A stretch of DNA of 12,413 bases from Patescibacteria group bacterium (lineage in GTDB: Bacteria; Patescibacteriota; Minisyncoccia; Phycocordibacterales; UBA12079), in the NCBI GenBank assembly GCA_018821685.1, contig JAHJLO010000116.1, positions 1-12,413 of the forward strand. Direction: 5' to 3'. Shown in pieces: positions 11,766 to 12,413 of the stretch; within the stretch, counting starts at the first letter, position 1, and each line of letters opens with the position of its first letter. A program made the position numbers and the translations under genes. The notes under the pieces are model-generated. The model ran no database searches and was not told the DNA's origin. It saw only the letters and a program-made list of their open reading frames with translations.

Positions 11766-12350
11766 ATGAGAAAAATTACATTTGACATAGAAACAAGAAA
11801 TACTTTTGAAGATGTCGGCTCAAACGATGCGGTTGATTTAGATATTTCCCTGCTTTGTACCCACGATTCAAAAACAGGAGAATACGACACCTTTATGCAT
11901 GATGATTTGGACAGACTTTGGCCTCTTCTTGAAAAAGCGGATATGCTTATCGGTTATAATTCCGACCATTTTGATATTCCTCTTCTAAATAAATATTATC
12001 ACGGAGATTTAACTAAAATAAAGAGCCTAGATATTTTAAAAGAAATTAAAAACTCAACAGGAAGAAGATTTAAGTTAGATAGTGTTGCAGAAGCAACTCT
12101 TGGAACAAATAAAAGTGGTGATGGATTAGACGCAATTAAATGGTGGAATTCTGGGGAGATAGATAAAATTAAAAAATATTGTCTTGATGACGTTCGGATT
12201 ACAAAAGAAGTTTATGATTACGCTCGTGAAAATGGAATATTAAAATACAAAGATAAAATTACTCACGAAGTAAAAGAGATTAAATTAGATACTAGCAAAT
12301 GGGAAGATAAAGAAGAAGAAGAAAATGGAATGGTTCAATCTTTATTTTAA
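11766..12350 (+). CDS. DEDDy-type 3'-5' exonuclease, RNase H-like fold
   Basis: The product has 194 residues. Exo I is FDIETRN (D7, E9). Exo II is GYNSDHFDIPLL (D70), with the Asn-x(3)-Phe-Asp pattern. Exo III is KKYCLDDVRIT, giving Y138-x(3)-D142, the DEDDy signature. These four acidic residues bind two metal ions for 3'-5' cleavage of DNA or RNA. The length and the GYN...FD block suit the YprB/predicted-3'-5'-exonuclease group rather than a DnaQ proofreading subunit. An acidic C-terminal tail ends in MVQSLF, faintly like a sliding-clamp motif. ATG 11766 is used because the ATG at 11761 meets TGA at once. There is no Shine-Dalgarno site. It stands alone, downstream of the palindromic element; I see no gene in 12351-12413. 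Confidence 0.87.
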   Translation: MRKITFDIETRNTFEDVGSNDAVDLDISLLCTHDSKTGEYDTFMHDDLDRLWPLLEKADMLIGYNSDHFDIPLLNKYYHGDLTKIKSLDILKEIKNSTGRRFKLDSVAEATLGTNKSGDGLDAIKWWNSGEIDKIKKYCLDDVRITKEVYDYARENGILKYKDKITHEVKEIKLDTSKWEDKEEEENGMVQSLF

Positions 12351-12413
12351 ATCCAATAAAAAATAAAGCTTATCAATGTCATAAATTTAGAATCTAGTCT
12401 ATGTGGTTATATA

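Overview
The window is AT-rich, uses the standard genetic code, and is packed with short, mostly compact genes. The TruB and HisS sequence types, the PrsW protease, the small heat-shock protein, and housekeeping genes that appear leaderless (a -10 box 6-9 nt before the ATG and no Shine-Dalgarno) suggest a Candidate Phyla Radiation (Patescibacteria) genome or a close analogue. This is an inference from gene style, not a phylogeny.

Left part (1-2940, leftward apart from the IS tail): the 3' end of an IS30-type transposase abuts two small membrane-protein genes. Next comes a gene for a 101-residue exported peptide carrying a near-perfect double-glycine-type leader motif. Then follow a translationally coupled pair: an exported C39 (bacteriocin-processing) cysteine peptidase and a Sec-exported beta-barrel protein ending in an aromatic residue. 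A good sigma70-type promoter at 3062-3089 drives the pair, and separate terminators follow the peptidase and the peptide. Peptide, protease, barrel and small membrane proteins look like one process-and-export or bacteriocin/immunity module. The nearest known analogy is the FapD (C39) and FapF (outer-membrane pore) pair of the Pseudomonas functional-amyloid system, though no Fap subunit is visible.

Centre (3177-6974, rightward): a MacB/LolC-type ABC permease and its ATPase, divergent from the peptide module, end in a 29-bp perfect hairpin. A leaderless PrsW intramembrane protease, an Hsp20 chaperone and a small membrane protein follow, closed by a terminator shared with the convergent genes.

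Right part (7005-12413): two tiny two-helix membrane proteins and TruB (leftward) are followed by an RNA-rich stretch. This stretch holds two promoter-to-terminator units of about 210 and 105 nt with no convincing intact gene. They share a 13-bp upstream element at identical spacing from their -35 boxes. Between them lies a nucleoside 2-deoxyribosyltransferase/DUF4406-like gene with its own promoter and operator-like palindrome. HisS, a secreted protein of unknown function (leftward, terminated by a 34-bp perfect palindrome), a 112-bp nested palindromic repeat and a DEDDy-type 3'-5' exonuclease complete the window.

Two translation-initiation styles coexist. Several housekeeping genes look leaderless, while many accessory genes (barrel, C39, peptide, the 7005-7476 pair, 8760, 11498) carry clear Shine-Dalgarno sites. 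No recognisable gene here ends in TGA (14 TAA, 4 TAG).
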